A stretch of 64,000 bases of DNA. Origin: Propionivibrio sp. Lineage in GTDB: Bacteria > Pseudomonadota > Gammaproteobacteria > Burkholderiales > Rhodocyclaceae. Location: the NCBI GenBank assembly GCA_029975435.1, contig JARKPC010000088.1, positions 1 to 64,000 on the forward strand. Reading direction: 5' to 3'. The position numbers and the translations under genes were made by a program. Positions 37,074-46,800 of this stretch are shown here, one piece after another; positions within the stretch are counted from its first letter, which is position 1, and each line of letters opens with the position of its first letter. The notes under the pieces are model-generated. The model searched no databases and was not told the DNA's origin. It worked only from the letters and a program-made list of their open reading frames with translations.

Positions 37074-38036
37074 TCATGGCATCGCATCTCGGCGCACTTC
37101 CGAAATTGCATCACCAAAACCTCGCAGCCACCACTCCAGCATGGCGCTATCCACCACAGTGGCTACGACGGTCAGGGTCCCATTGTTTGATTCGATGACT
37201 TCCTGATCGATCGACAATGGGGTCTCCAGAAGATGATTCCCTGCCTCCCGTGTAATCGTGAAGGAAAGGCGGATGCGCTCTCCTTCTCCATAACCAAAAC
37301 GACCGTCATCATCATATTTCTTGAGATCAAAGTCCTTCGGTCTATTGAATGTCAGCGTTGACATTGTGGCCGAGAGAATGCGGTGGAGTGCCAGGCTGCG
37401 TTCGTTGTCGTACCCCTTGAATCGACACACCAGATAGAAACGCACCCCTTGCTGTGCCAAACCCAGAGGCATGACATCCGACTTGATCCGTTTCCCGGCC
37501 AAATTCCGGTACTCGAGGCCGAGCCATCGATTGCTATACAAAGCATCGCTGACGGTTTCGAAAACGCCAGGAACAAGTCTGGGCGGCAACAACGGTTGGC
37601 TTGTAGCGACGAAGCGTACTTTACGCGGCCATTCACGCTCAAGGCGCGCACTACTGTCCGGACCAAGATTGTGCTTGGCCTGACTGAAAAAACCTTCCAT
37701 GGATTTCATCAGCCGGGCTGGCAGCAGGTGCTTCAAGTGTTCTTCGGCCAGCTGGAGCAATAGCGATTCCTGAGGCGTAAGGTTGGGCACCGCAAGCGAC
37801 CTGGCCTGTTCCAGCCAGCGATAACCATAAGGCTTACTGCGGTCGTCGCGCTCGATCTCAAAATGCTCGCTGAGCATTTCCAGTTGCCGTTGGATCGTGC
37901 GTAGATCGCGATCGATGCCGGCGTCCTTCAACTGGCGGTGCAACTCGGCTGCGGTAACCTTGCGTCCGCGCGGAATGCGCCGCAGCAACTCAACGGCGAG
38001 CAATACTGTTTCCAGCGTGTCAGAGCGTTTCGCCAT
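37074..38036 (-). CDS. WYL-domain transcriptional regulator, copy 1
   Basis: This 320-residue protein has an N-terminal winged helix (residues 1-75; 'LRTIQRQLEMLSEHF') and a WYL domain from about 150, including 'NRWLGLEYRNLAGKR' and 'RFYLVCRFKGYDNERSLALHRI' (quoted in part), and a C-terminal extension. Relatives such as BrxR and CapW bind inverted repeats and repress defence operons until a nucleic-acid or nucleotide ligand appears. It starts 1 base after the DUF2779 gene stop, so it is in the operon with the AAA+ and nuclease genes. It is a candidate for binding the 17-bp palindromes. Confidence 0.88.
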   Translation of the reverse strand: MAKRSDTLETVLLAVELLRRIPRGRKVTAAELHRQLKDAGIDRDLRTIQRQLEMLSEHFEIERDDRSKPYGYRWLEQARSLAVPNLTPQESLLLQLAEEHLKHLLPARLMKSMEGFFSQAKHNLGPDSSARLEREWPRKVRFVATSQPLLPPRLVPGVFETVSDALYSNRWLGLEYRNLAGKRIKSDVMPLGLAQQGVRFYLVCRFKGYDNERSLALHRILSATMSTLTFNRPKDFDLKKYDDDGRFGYGEGERIRLSFTITREAGNHLLETPLSIDQEVIESNNGTLTVVATVVDSAMLEWWLRGFGDAISEVRRDAMP

Positions 38037-38037
38037 G

Positions 38038-39537
38038 TCAATCCTTCAGGTCAGAACCGGAGAACTTCGCCCACAGGCGCACCATAGCGAAGGTATCGAG
38101 TGCGCAGTACGCAAGCAGTTGACGCTCGATCTCCGCCTTGCGCTCGATACTGGTCTGTGGAGCCAACGCCTCCAGATAGGCCTCCATGGCCATTCCGCCA
38201 TTCTGGACACCGTCGAGGTCGCCGTAACGCAGTTCGGGGCAAAGTGCAGGTAGCACCGCCTTGATACTCCAACTGCCCTGTTGGCTGGGGTGGTAGTAGC
38301 AGTCACGCGCCACGGGCAACAGATCGACAACGCGCTCGTTTAACGCCAACAGCGATCCGGCCAGACGAGGGAAGCGATCAGCCAGTTCGCGGATGCGGGC
38401 TGTCTCGAAGCCCGCGTTGTAGACAAAGATGGGGCCGCACTCGCCGCATACCGTAATCAAACTTTCGGCGAACGCCTTGGAGGGATCCTTGCCCGAGAGG
38501 TCCAGAAATGCCTGCTGTTCGAGTTTGCCCTTGCGTGAAAGGCGGTGCAGACTGAATTGGAAAGGGATTTGCTGGTACGGCCGAGTGCCCTTCCAGATCG
38601 GTACGGCAAACTGGATGGTCTCGAAGTCCAGGAAATAGGCCGGTAGTTTGTGAGCGGCAAGTGCCGCTACGGCGGCCTGTTGATCGAAATAGGGCTTTCC
38701 GGACAGAGTGGCGGCCTTGACGCGTTGCTGCTTGTCGTTGAGCAGTTCATCAGGCACATCACGCAACTCCGTCAGTCCGTGCGCTTCGATATGGGCTTGC
38801 AGCCGGTTGCTCAAGCGTCCGGGAAGCCAGTGTATCGGTTGTTCTGCCCGCGGTCCCTGGCTTTGACAATGGGCAAGGAAACCACACTCGTAGGGATCGC
38901 CACATTGCTTACCCGTAGCGACGCTGGGCTCGCGTTTTTTGGCCACAATCTCTTGAGCCTCTGCAATCCAGCTGCGAACCTCCTCAACGCGGCCGAATAC
39001 CTCGTCGGTCAAGTCACTTTCCCGCAGGAGTCCACTGTAATCGTCGTCGCCCGGATACACCCAATCGCTATCGATATGCGCCAGCGCAATCCCGGTCAGC
39101 GGCACGCCGGAGGAACGAGCGACGAAGGATTGCACAGCCGCGTCGTCGCGATGGTAATCCTTGACGGAAGTAGATGACTTCACCTCAACCATGCGCCAGC
39201 CAATCTTTCCGCGCTGTTTCACCGGCTGCATCACGTCCGCAAAAGCCAGAACCCCTTTGGCGCAAAAACCGGCTTCAAAGATCGGCTGCTCTGACTGCAA
39301 CAGGCCTTGAGTACGGCTGAACGCGGCATCGAAGCCTTCAGATTGCGCATCAATAAGCAATCCTCTTCCCGTAGGATCATATAACCGCCGTGCGATATCG
39401 CCGACTTGATGCCCGACAGTGAAACGGGCCCGGGTTGTCTCCGAATCTTCGCGCAACTCGGGGCGATGAACTTCAAGCCACAATCGCTTCGGACACTGCC
39501 TGAATGCCAGCAGTCTGGATTTTGAGAGCGGACGCAT
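38038..39537 (-). CDS. DUF2779 protein: Cas4-like Fe-S nuclease plus DEDD exonuclease
   Basis: This 499-residue protein (ATG 39537, GGGAG upstream) seems to be a fusion. The N-terminal part looks like a RecB/Cas4 nuclease: Asp101, Glu118-x-Lys120 in 'RMVEVKSS', and four cysteines C15, C212, C218, C224 in the Cas4/AddB iron-sulfur spacing. The C-terminal half is DUF2779 with an RNase H-like exonuclease motif: Asp304 and Glu306 in 'YFLDFETIQF', then 'VYNAGFETARI' and 'YCALDTFAMVRLW'. Two nuclease activities in one chain suggest DNA end-processing. It lies between the AAA+ and WYL genes. Confidence 0.82.
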   Translation of the reverse strand: MRPLSKSRLLAFRQCPKRLWLEVHRPELREDSETTRARFTVGHQVGDIARRLYDPTGRGLLIDAQSEGFDAAFSRTQGLLQSEQPIFEAGFCAKGVLAFADVMQPVKQRGKIGWRMVEVKSSTSVKDYHRDDAAVQSFVARSSGVPLTGIALAHIDSDWVYPGDDDYSGLLRESDLTDEVFGRVEEVRSWIAEAQEIVAKKREPSVATGKQCGDPYECGFLAHCQSQGPRAEQPIHWLPGRLSNRLQAHIEAHGLTELRDVPDELLNDKQQRVKAATLSGKPYFDQQAAVAALAAHKLPAYFLDFETIQFAVPIWKGTRPYQQIPFQFSLHRLSRKGKLEQQAFLDLSGKDPSKAFAESLITVCGECGPIFVYNAGFETARIRELADRFPRLAGSLLALNERVVDLLPVARDCYYHPSQQGSWSIKAVLPALCPELRYGDLDGVQNGGMAMEAYLEALAPQTSIERKAEIERQLLAYCALDTFAMVRLWAKFSGSDLKD

Positions 39538-39581
39538 TATTGTCTCCCTTGTCTTTCGCAAATTATCCCATGCGGCTCTGG

Positions 39582-41672
39582 TCAGAGAAATCCAATCCTC
39601 GCCTTTCGCCCGTCCTTAACCGCACATTCGGCCTCAAGTGCCGCTACCAGCGTGGCGGACGTCTCGATTGGGCGGAATCGATGCTGTCTCATGACAGCGG
39701 CGAAGTCGCCCGGCGTGAGCTTGGTCAGGCCCCTGACCCGTGCCATCAAATCCACCGGAGGCTCGGGGAACTTCAGCCTCGCACAGTAACGGCATAGCAA
39801 CTCCCAAGCCTGATCGTGCCGCAGATAATCGAAACGCACCTTGAGATCGAAGCGACGCAGTGCCGCTTGATCCAGCCCCTCCATCAAGTTCGTCGATGCA
39901 ATGAACACGCCGGAAAACGATTCCATCTGGGTCAGCATTTCATTGACCAGGCTCACTTCCCATCCACGTTGAGCACCCTGACGATCCTGCAGAAAACTGT
40001 CCACTTCGTCGATCAGCAGCAGCGCTCCGTCCTGTTCTGCCTCATTGAACGCGCGGGCGATGTTTTTCTCATTCTCTCCAAGCCACTTGGACATCAGATC
40101 CGAAGCCCGCCTGACCACCAGCGGAACATCAAGTTGCTCTGCCACCCAACGTGCGTAGGCGGACTTGCCGGTACCAGGAGGGCCATACAGACAGAGTCTT
40201 CCGGCGCGTGCCGCGACAAGCCCGTCAGCAACACTTTTCAAGTCTGCATCAGCGCGAATGAAGCACGGATCATAGACATCCGACAACAAACTGGGATCGG
40301 TCCGCGCCAACGGGCGGTGCCCTTGGGCCTCAAGCGTGTTGCAGATCAGTTGCTCGAAGGCCGTAGCGCTTCCTTTCGGTCCCAGTTCGGCCTGGATGGA
40401 ACGGATGACTGATGCGGCCTTGGTCACCACTGCCGGCGCCAGAGTTTCGGCTTCGGCGATGCGCGAGATGCGCTCTGGGTCCAGCAAATCGCTACAGGCG
40501 TCACGCAGGATGCGTTCGCGCTGAAGTTTCGGCGGAACGGGCAATTCGAACACCATGTCGAAACGACGGATGAAGGCGGGATCAAGACCGTAAATGGAAT
40601 TTGACAGCCAGATTGTTGGAACCGGGTTTTCTTCGAGGGAGCGGTTGATCCACGCCTTGCGAACCTGAGCAGTGCTCTTTCTTCCGAAGAGACTGTCGCC
40701 ATCATTGAAAACGTCCTCGACTTCGTCAAACACAATCAGCGCCTGACGCTGCGAAAGAAAGCTCTGCGCTGCACGAAAAGCACGCAGGCGCCGCTCCCCG
40801 CTTACTGGGTCTCCGTCAGCGTCTTCGCTCGCCACTTCGAATAACTCACAGCCCAGTTCGTCTGCGATGGCGCGCGCCAACTGGCTCTTCCCCGTTCCTG
40901 GCGAACCGTGCAAGAAGATGTTCACGCCTTTTCGACCTGTCTTGCTCGCTTTGCGAAGATAAGGAAGCAAGATTTCAAGCGATCGCTGAATATGGCAGTA
41001 GTTTTGCAGATTCAGGTTCCCATGGCCGGCGGCCGATATCGTTCCACGGAGGAGGCTTATCGGGTCGGCTTCCGAAGATGTCATCAAATCCGCAAAGCCA
41101 TCGGAGAGCAGATCCAGTTTGCCGCGTAGCGTGCTGCTGCCGCAACGCTCAACCGAGACCAGACCGGAACGCGCAAGGATTCCCTGAGCGCTCAACGAGG
41201 CACGAATCTCTGATTCAGGCAGATTCAGGACGACAGACAAAACCTGAAACACCTTGACTGACGAAAGCTGCCCAAGCCAATCTGCGGCGTCATCGAGTAT
41301 GCGCTCGTTATGGAGCGTCACCGCGAATTCCAAAACCCGGCAATCGGTGGCGCTGAGGCCTACTAGGTTAGACAGTTGGTCGACGTTGTTACGCAGGCAC
41401 ACGGGCAACGAGGCATTGGTCCATTGCTTTTCCGCTTTGCAATGCAACTGGCGCAATGCGGACCGGACGGCTTTCACGTCGAACGCGTCGGAGCCCGTAT
41501 CGATCCAATCACCGAGCCCCAGCCCTTCAGCAAGCGCATCGTTCTCGAACCCGCCGGATTTGACAAACTCGCGATGACCGCCAAGCGGTACCAGAATACG
41601 GAACAGCCAAAGAACAAGACCAGCGTCGATACTTGCCGGATTTGCAGAGGGGCGAGGACGAAATTTGGCCAC
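39582..41672 (-). CDS. Tandem AAA+ ATPase
   Basis: This 696-residue protein has an N-terminal helical region of about 220 residues and two AAA+ modules. Module 1 has Walker A 'GSPGTGKS' near 253-260 and Walker B 'LIVFDEVEDVF' near 310; module 2 has 'GPPGTGKS' near 495-502 and 'LLLIDEVDSFL' near 553. Both have intact Arg-containing second regions of homology ('FIRRFDMVF', 'ALRRFDLKV'). The plan resembles p97/VCP- or Spastin-like unfoldases. It is the first gene of an operon with the DUF2779 nuclease, a WYL regulator and probably Sir2. I know no characterised system with this set. Confidence 0.88.
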   Translation of the reverse strand: MAKFRPRPSANPASIDAGLVLWLFRILVPLGGHREFVKSGGFENDALAEGLGLGDWIDTGSDAFDVKAVRSALRQLHCKAEKQWTNASLPVCLRNNVDQLSNLVGLSATDCRVLEFAVTLHNERILDDAADWLGQLSSVKVFQVLSVVLNLPESEIRASLSAQGILARSGLVSVERCGSSTLRGKLDLLSDGFADLMTSSEADPISLLRGTISAAGHGNLNLQNYCHIQRSLEILLPYLRKASKTGRKGVNIFLHGSPGTGKSQLARAIADELGCELFEVASEDADGDPVSGERRLRAFRAAQSFLSQRQALIVFDEVEDVFNDGDSLFGRKSTAQVRKAWINRSLEENPVPTIWLSNSIYGLDPAFIRRFDMVFELPVPPKLQRERILRDACSDLLDPERISRIAEAETLAPAVVTKAASVIRSIQAELGPKGSATAFEQLICNTLEAQGHRPLARTDPSLLSDVYDPCFIRADADLKSVADGLVAARAGRLCLYGPPGTGKSAYARWVAEQLDVPLVVRRASDLMSKWLGENEKNIARAFNEAEQDGALLLIDEVDSFLQDRQGAQRGWEVSLVNEMLTQMESFSGVFIASTNLMEGLDQAALRRFDLKVRFDYLRHDQAWELLCRYCARLKFPEPPVDLMARVRGLTKLTPGDFAAVMRQHRFRPIETSATLVAALEAECAVKDGRKARIGFL

Positions 41673-41923
41673 GGTGGATTCTCCTTTTGATGAGAACCAT
41701 CATCCGGAGACTTGCGACAAAATGTGTCATATCGACTCCGAACTCCTGGCGAAGACATTCTTGACCATGACCATGCGCCTCGTTCTGTTTCGCCGTACCG
41801 AATTGCCGTACACAGGCACAGTTAGCTTATGAAGGGATACGACTCATCTTGTCGCATCCGAAAGTATCATGAGCGCTGCGATGGACGGAGCAAGAGATTG
41901 AATCGTACGAGGAGAATGCTGCA

Positions 41924-42400
41924 ATGAATTGCCGATACGTAGTGAAGGGCCTCAGAATTATTTCCGGAGGGCAGACCGGCGCTGATCGTGCCGGGCTCGA
42001 TTGGGCGATCGAACATCATGTGGCCCACGGCGGGCGGTGTCCAAAGGGGCGGAAGGCTGAGGACGGACCGATCGATGTGCGGTACCAACTGATCGAAACC
42101 GGAGATCCGAACTATCTGGTTCGCACGAAACTGAACGTGGAGGATAGCGACGCCACGCTCATTTTTACGATGGAGAAAGAACTGGATGGCGGATCAAAAA
42201 AGACTCACGAATTCGCCGACAAACTCGGCAAGCCGAGTCGCCATGTCCATCCCGATACCAAACCTGAATGGATCATCGCGTTCCTCGAAAGAAACAATGT
42301 CAGAGTACTGAACATCGCCGGAAAGCGGGAATCATCAGCACCTGGCATCTATTCCTGGGTAAAGCGCTACCTGGATCTGATTATCGAACCACTGGTGTAG
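41924..42400 (+). CDS. SLOG-fold protein (putative molybdenum carrier/YpsA-like)
   Basis: This 158-residue Rossmann-like protein begins with 'ISGGQTGADRAGLDWAI' (residues 13-29) and 'GGRCPKGRKAEDG', the marks of the MoCo-carrier/YpsA branch of the SLOG superfamily. These proteins are proposed to bind nucleotides or nucleotide-derived ligands and are common in conflict-system neighbourhoods; a role in molybdenum cofactor handling is also annotated. It diverges from the AAA+ gene across about 250 bases. No molybdoenzyme gene is nearby. Confidence 0.82.
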   Translation: MNCRYVVKGLRIISGGQTGADRAGLDWAIEHHVAHGGRCPKGRKAEDGPIDVRYQLIETGDPNYLVRTKLNVEDSDATLIFTMEKELDGGSKKTHEFADKLGKPSRHVHPDTKPEWIIAFLERNNVRVLNIAGKRESSAPGIYSWVKRYLDLIIEPLV

Positions 42401-42493
42401 TTTGCTCGTCACCGGCGTTTTGGACCCCTGTCGCATCAGACCTCGAACCGGTCGAGTGAAGGACACACCGCCACCCACCCCGGATACTAATCA

Positions 42494-42709
42494 ATGGCAA
42501 CATTCGGAAAAGATCAACGTGTGTGCGCGACGTGCGCATTGTGGGCGGGACCAAGAGAGCCGGTTGGTGCCGTTCCGTGCTCGGCAATTCGGACGACCAG
42601 TTTTGATGTGAGAGGAAAATGCTGCGGAGGCGCGTTCAACAACGTAAGCATGGGGCCGACAGCTGGATGTTGTCGGCATCTCACGTGGCCGGTCTTCTCC
42701 TCCCCGTAG
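42494..42709 (+). CDS. Small Cys-rich protein
   Basis: This 71-residue protein has seven cysteines (C11, C14, C29, C43, C44, C59, C60) and one His at 62, in a 'QRVCATCALW' start, 'GKCCGGAFNN' middle and 'GCCRHLTWP' end. Similar short proteins with a 'VCATCxxW' start are known to me as uncharacterised proteins in proteobacteria. It could bind one or two zinc ions. It follows the SLOG gene by 93 bases on the same strand. The ribosome site is weak. Confidence 0.55.
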   Translation: MATFGKDQRVCATCALWAGPREPVGAVPCSAIRTTSFDVRGKCCGGAFNNVSMGPTAGCCRHLTWPVFSSP

Positions 42710-42804
42710 AGACGGACAGGTTATCTACGCTCCCCCACCCTGATAGGATTATGAACCGTATCAGCAAGCTTCTCTGCACTACCCAAAACAGCGAGGAACC
42801 TCAC

Positions 42805-43383
42805 ATGGAATACCCGTCGATAGAAGGTGTACATGAGACAAAGAAAGGGTTTCCGTCTCTTAACGAACTCAGCCGATGGATAGCCAATACACTCAGAGAC
42901 GAACAGATTCATGAACGAATCAAGGAACAAGTCATTATCACGTCATTGCTCTGGGCGGCCGATTACTCGGGAAAGATGGAAAAATTCAAGAGCCGCACTC
43001 CATCCATAAAATTCATGAGCAGGCGGGCGGTTGAGCAAATTGACAGGGGGGATGACTCGGGATTGGTTCATGAGCATATCATTCCAAAAAAGATGCTTTC
43101 CCAAGCGATATGGGAGACTTTCCGCAGAGATCATGCTCAAAAGAACCAATGCATCGAAGAGGAGATTTTACGTTTGCTCCGCTTATCCGTTTATTGCCTT
43201 GTCACGAAGGAGGAAGACCAGATTCTGTCAAAAAATGGCTTCAGACAAACCGGTCCAGGTCCAGCACCTTTAAAGGAGATTGTGGACGGGAAAGTGAGCT
43301 TGGGCCATATTTGGTGCCGCTACAGCGAGTGCAGAGATCTGGACAAAAACACGCCTGCCCCGATCGAAGTTTTGCGCGTCTAA
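42805..43383 (+). CDS. Hypothetical protein with HxH(x)2P motif
   Basis: This 192-residue soluble protein starts at the ATG at 42805 (GAGGAAC upstream); an ATG at 42751 is an alternative. It has 'VHEHIIPKKML' at residues 88-98 (His89, His91, Pro94), a pattern seen in HNH-type nucleases, but I see no clear Asn/His partner. The rest is helical and charged. Family unknown. It is the third plus-strand gene in a row after SLOG and the Cys-rich protein. Confidence 0.6.
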   Translation: MEYPSIEGVHETKKGFPSLNELSRWIANTLRDEQIHERIKEQVIITSLLWAADYSGKMEKFKSRTPSIKFMSRRAVEQIDRGDDSGLVHEHIIPKKMLSQAIWETFRRDHAQKNQCIEEEILRLLRLSVYCLVTKEEDQILSKNGFRQTGPGPAPLKEIVDGKVSLGHIWCRYSECRDLDKNTPAPIEVLRV

Positions 43384-43585
43384 CCTTAGCGGACAATATC
43401 CCCAGGTCGTGAATCGATCTACCACGTAACGGGATGACGCCAGACACACCCACCGAGTACATTCGATTGGTCAATGGTTGTCGTACGAGAACTGTGTCAA
43501 TCCGCGCGGAACAACCGCAAAGTCGCCATGTGTCGCTTGGCGAACCTCACCAACGCCATCTCCCCGACGCCGGCCGTTGAAGGGG

Positions 43586-43795
43586 CTAAGAAAGTGCGTC
43601 CTCGATCACGAGTGATTCGTTGTCGGACAAACGCGCAACCACACATCTTCCGAGAATGGAAAACGAGAACGATACTGTCACCTCAAGCGAGAACTGATCG
43701 TCATCCTTGGCCCAAGCAGTGGATCGCTCGTCTATCCATGCCGAAAGTTGCTGGAGTTGTTCCTCCGAAAGAAGAAACTGCTCGTTCGTTACCAT
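43586..43795 (-). CDS. Small hypothetical protein
   Basis: This 69-residue acidic protein (ATG 43795, GGAGAGG upstream) has an N-terminal helix (LLSEEQLQQLSAWIDER) and a beta-rich end. It lies downstream of the AddA-like gene by 60 bases on the same strand and could be the last gene of that operon. Family unknown. Confidence 0.55.
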   Translation of the reverse strand: MVTNEQFLLSEEQLQQLSAWIDERSTAWAKDDDQFSLEVTVSFSFSILGRCVVARLSDNESLVIEDALS

Positions 43796-43855
43796 CGTTA
43801 CCTCTCCTCGCCACATCAAGATCGTACGTTCCCCTGACAGGGACCGCCGGCGTCC

Positions 43856-46800
43856 CTATACCTTGATTCCATGCCCCGACACAGGCAGGAACAACCACCT
43901 CTCGACAACCGGCCTGCCGGTCGCCTGCGTGATTGCCGTCGCGTAGGCATCGAGTTGTCCGGCGTATTTTTGCGCCAGATCGGCCCACGCCGATGCACCT
44001 TGCGGATTTGATTTGTGGTCGATCAATATCCAACCGTCGGGCGTATCGAGCAGCAGGTCGATGCGTCCGTTCATGACCTGACCGTTCGGCAGCATGTGTT
44101 GCACCGGATACTCGGGATATGCGGTGTGTCGTGGCCAGCGGGCTCCGATCCATTGGCTGAATGCGCTGATTTGGTGGAGCAGGCCATCGACAGCGATCTT
44201 TCCATCCTGGCCATAGGATCGCAGCAACCGCTCTGCCTCGTCGTTGGTTCTTGGCCGGCTCTGATCGACCAACGATAGAGCAAGACACGCATGGATCGCC
44301 GTTCCGAGCGCGGTGATGTCCGTTCCGGGCATGAGCGCAAGGCGCTCACCGATGACCGTCTGTTCAAGGATTTTCGCCTCGCGCAGGCCGGCCGACGACG
44401 GGTTGAAGATCAGAGGCAGTCGCTCCTGGCGTGCTTTGGCAGCGATGAATCCATGGATGCCGGGCGGAGAGTCGGACGAAATCACATTGGTTTCACCTTC
44501 GGCATCGAGTTCCCAATAGATTGCTTCGACCTGATCGCCCGCTGGGCCGATCAGCGAGTCGCCGCTCGAATCGGGAAGCAGCCACGGCGCATTGAGACTA
44601 TCCAGCGATTCACCGGAGGGCTTCTTGGCCGGCCGGGCAATGATCAACAGATCGCGGGCGCGGGTCATCGCCACATAGAGCAGCCGCTTGCCTTCCTCCA
44701 CCGCCGCTTGGTGAGCCGCCTGGCCAATCCCCGATACGGCGATGTCTTCGGCCAATGCCGCCTTTTTCTTGTCTCCGAATGGCCATGGCCAGTAGCGAAT
44801 CCGCCGGTCGTCCAACGGGGCGTTAACGTCAAAGCGGTCCCCGGATTCTGAAGCGACATCCCAGAGCCGGGTCTTGATGTCGCTCGACAGTCCCGTCAGG
44901 ACGACAACCGGCCATTCGAGCCCTTTTGACGCATGTTGGGTCATGACCCGAACGGCATCGACCGCGGCCTCGGCGCACAGGTCTTCCTCGGCGTTGGCGA
45001 GATCGGCAAACCAGAGAATCAGTCCGGACAGCGAGCCTGCCACCTGCTCGCCGCGACATTCATCCTCGTATGTTCCGGCAGCGGCCAGCAGTGCTTCGAG
45101 GTTGGCCAGGCGCTTCCGCGCACCATCCGGATTTGCCGACCAGTGCAGCACGATGCCCGGCAGATCGCATTCGTCGATCACCACCTGCAAAGCTTCGCGG
45201 GGGGCAAGCAATGGGAGCTGGGCGCGCAACGATGCAATCTTGGCGAGCACGGGATGGGGTGGCTGTTCTTCCGTTCCTTCTTCCTTCCACCTGGCGGGAT
45301 CGCCGCCGCCAGCGAGGTAACGCAAGCGGTCGGCAACCCATGTTTCCGGGTCGGCGCAATCTGCCAGCGAAATGATTTCCGCCGTGGCTACGGTGTCGTT
45401 CGGATCGTTGAGCCGGCGCAGGCAGGCCATCGCCAGCGTGGCTTCCGGCGTGGCGAGCAGACCCGGCTGCGCCGTGGCGCTCGGGATGCCGGCGACTTGG
45501 AGCGCGGCGGCAGTGGCAGTGACCTCTGCATTGGTACGGACCAGCACGGCGATGTCGGCATATCGGACCGGATGGACGTGTTGGCCCGACTTGTCGGCAA
45601 CGGCATAGCCGGACTCAACAAGACGGCGGATGCCGAGCGCGAGACTGCTGGCGATCCGGCCGGCATTCTTGCCGGCGAGTAGCCAGTTGGCGAAGGCCGG
45701 CCGATCCAGAATCTCGGCGCGCTCGGGCTTGAGCACGACTTCTTCCGGCGTCAGCGTGTTGGCGAATGCCGGCGCAAAAATCCCGTTGATTAGTTTCACC
45801 AGCGGCGGGCGCGAACGCCAGGAAGACGGCAGGACCTGTTTGACGCCCCCCAGCTTGTCGAGGGACCCGAGGATCGAGAGCATCAGTTCGCTGTCACTGC
45901 CCCGGAAACCGTAGATCGCCTGCTTGATGTCGCCGACCCAGAAAACGCGCTTGGCGAGTCGGGCAAGCTTCAGGAACAGAGCGAGCTGGATCGGACTGGT
46001 ATCCTGGAACTCATCGACCAGCAGCAGGTCGAGTTCCTCGGCAAGTGTTTCCGAGACGTACGGGTTGTCGAGCAGGGTCAGGAGGAGATTCTCCTGATCG
46101 ACGAAGTCGAGCGCTCCGCGCTCGCGCTTGAGTGCCGAGAAGATGTCGAGCGCCCCGGCGCTGAGCGCAAAGATCCGGTCGAGGTAATGGCGCAGGTCGG
46201 CCTGCAGCTGGGGATGTTCGGCGTAGCGTTTGGCCACATCGGCCACGGGTTCCGCCGCCGGCTTGAGCTTCGCTTCGGGCGCGGCCGATGCCAGCTCGAT
46301 CCAGGCCGACCATGGAAGGAGGCCTTGGCTGAGCGGACGGACCGCGTCCTTGAGCAGGTTCAGGTACCCTTGGGTATTCTTCTTGTCGCTATTGACCGGT
46401 TCGATGGTGCTGATCGCGGTCCGTATGGCCGAGAGCAACTCGGCGCCAAGATCGGTCGCCGCCGCCGGCGGAAAATGTGCGAGCAGCGAGTTGGCGCTGC
46501 TTGAGGCAAAGCCGGACAGGCGATCAGGAGGAATATCGTTGCTGCGGGCGATGCCAACGAGTTTGGCCAGATCTCCCTGCCAGTCCTTTTCCAGGCCGAG
46601 ACGACGCACGATGACGAGCAGATCGGCGAGATCAGACGCATCCTGGACGCTGTCGATCGCGCGCTGCAGAAGGAGCTTGCTGGTGCCCTCCTCGATCACC
46701 TGCTGTTCGGCAGACAGTCCGGCTTCGAAGCAGAAACGCTGCAGCAGTTCGCCGCAAATGCTGTTGACCGTGCCGATACGCGCCTGGCCCATGGCCGTAG

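Noticed and set aside
41819-41860. Possible fifth operator near the SLOG/AAA+ divergent promoter (ACTCATC ... ATGAGC)
   Set aside because: The half-sites are too far apart and mismatched to count as the 17-bp palindrome.
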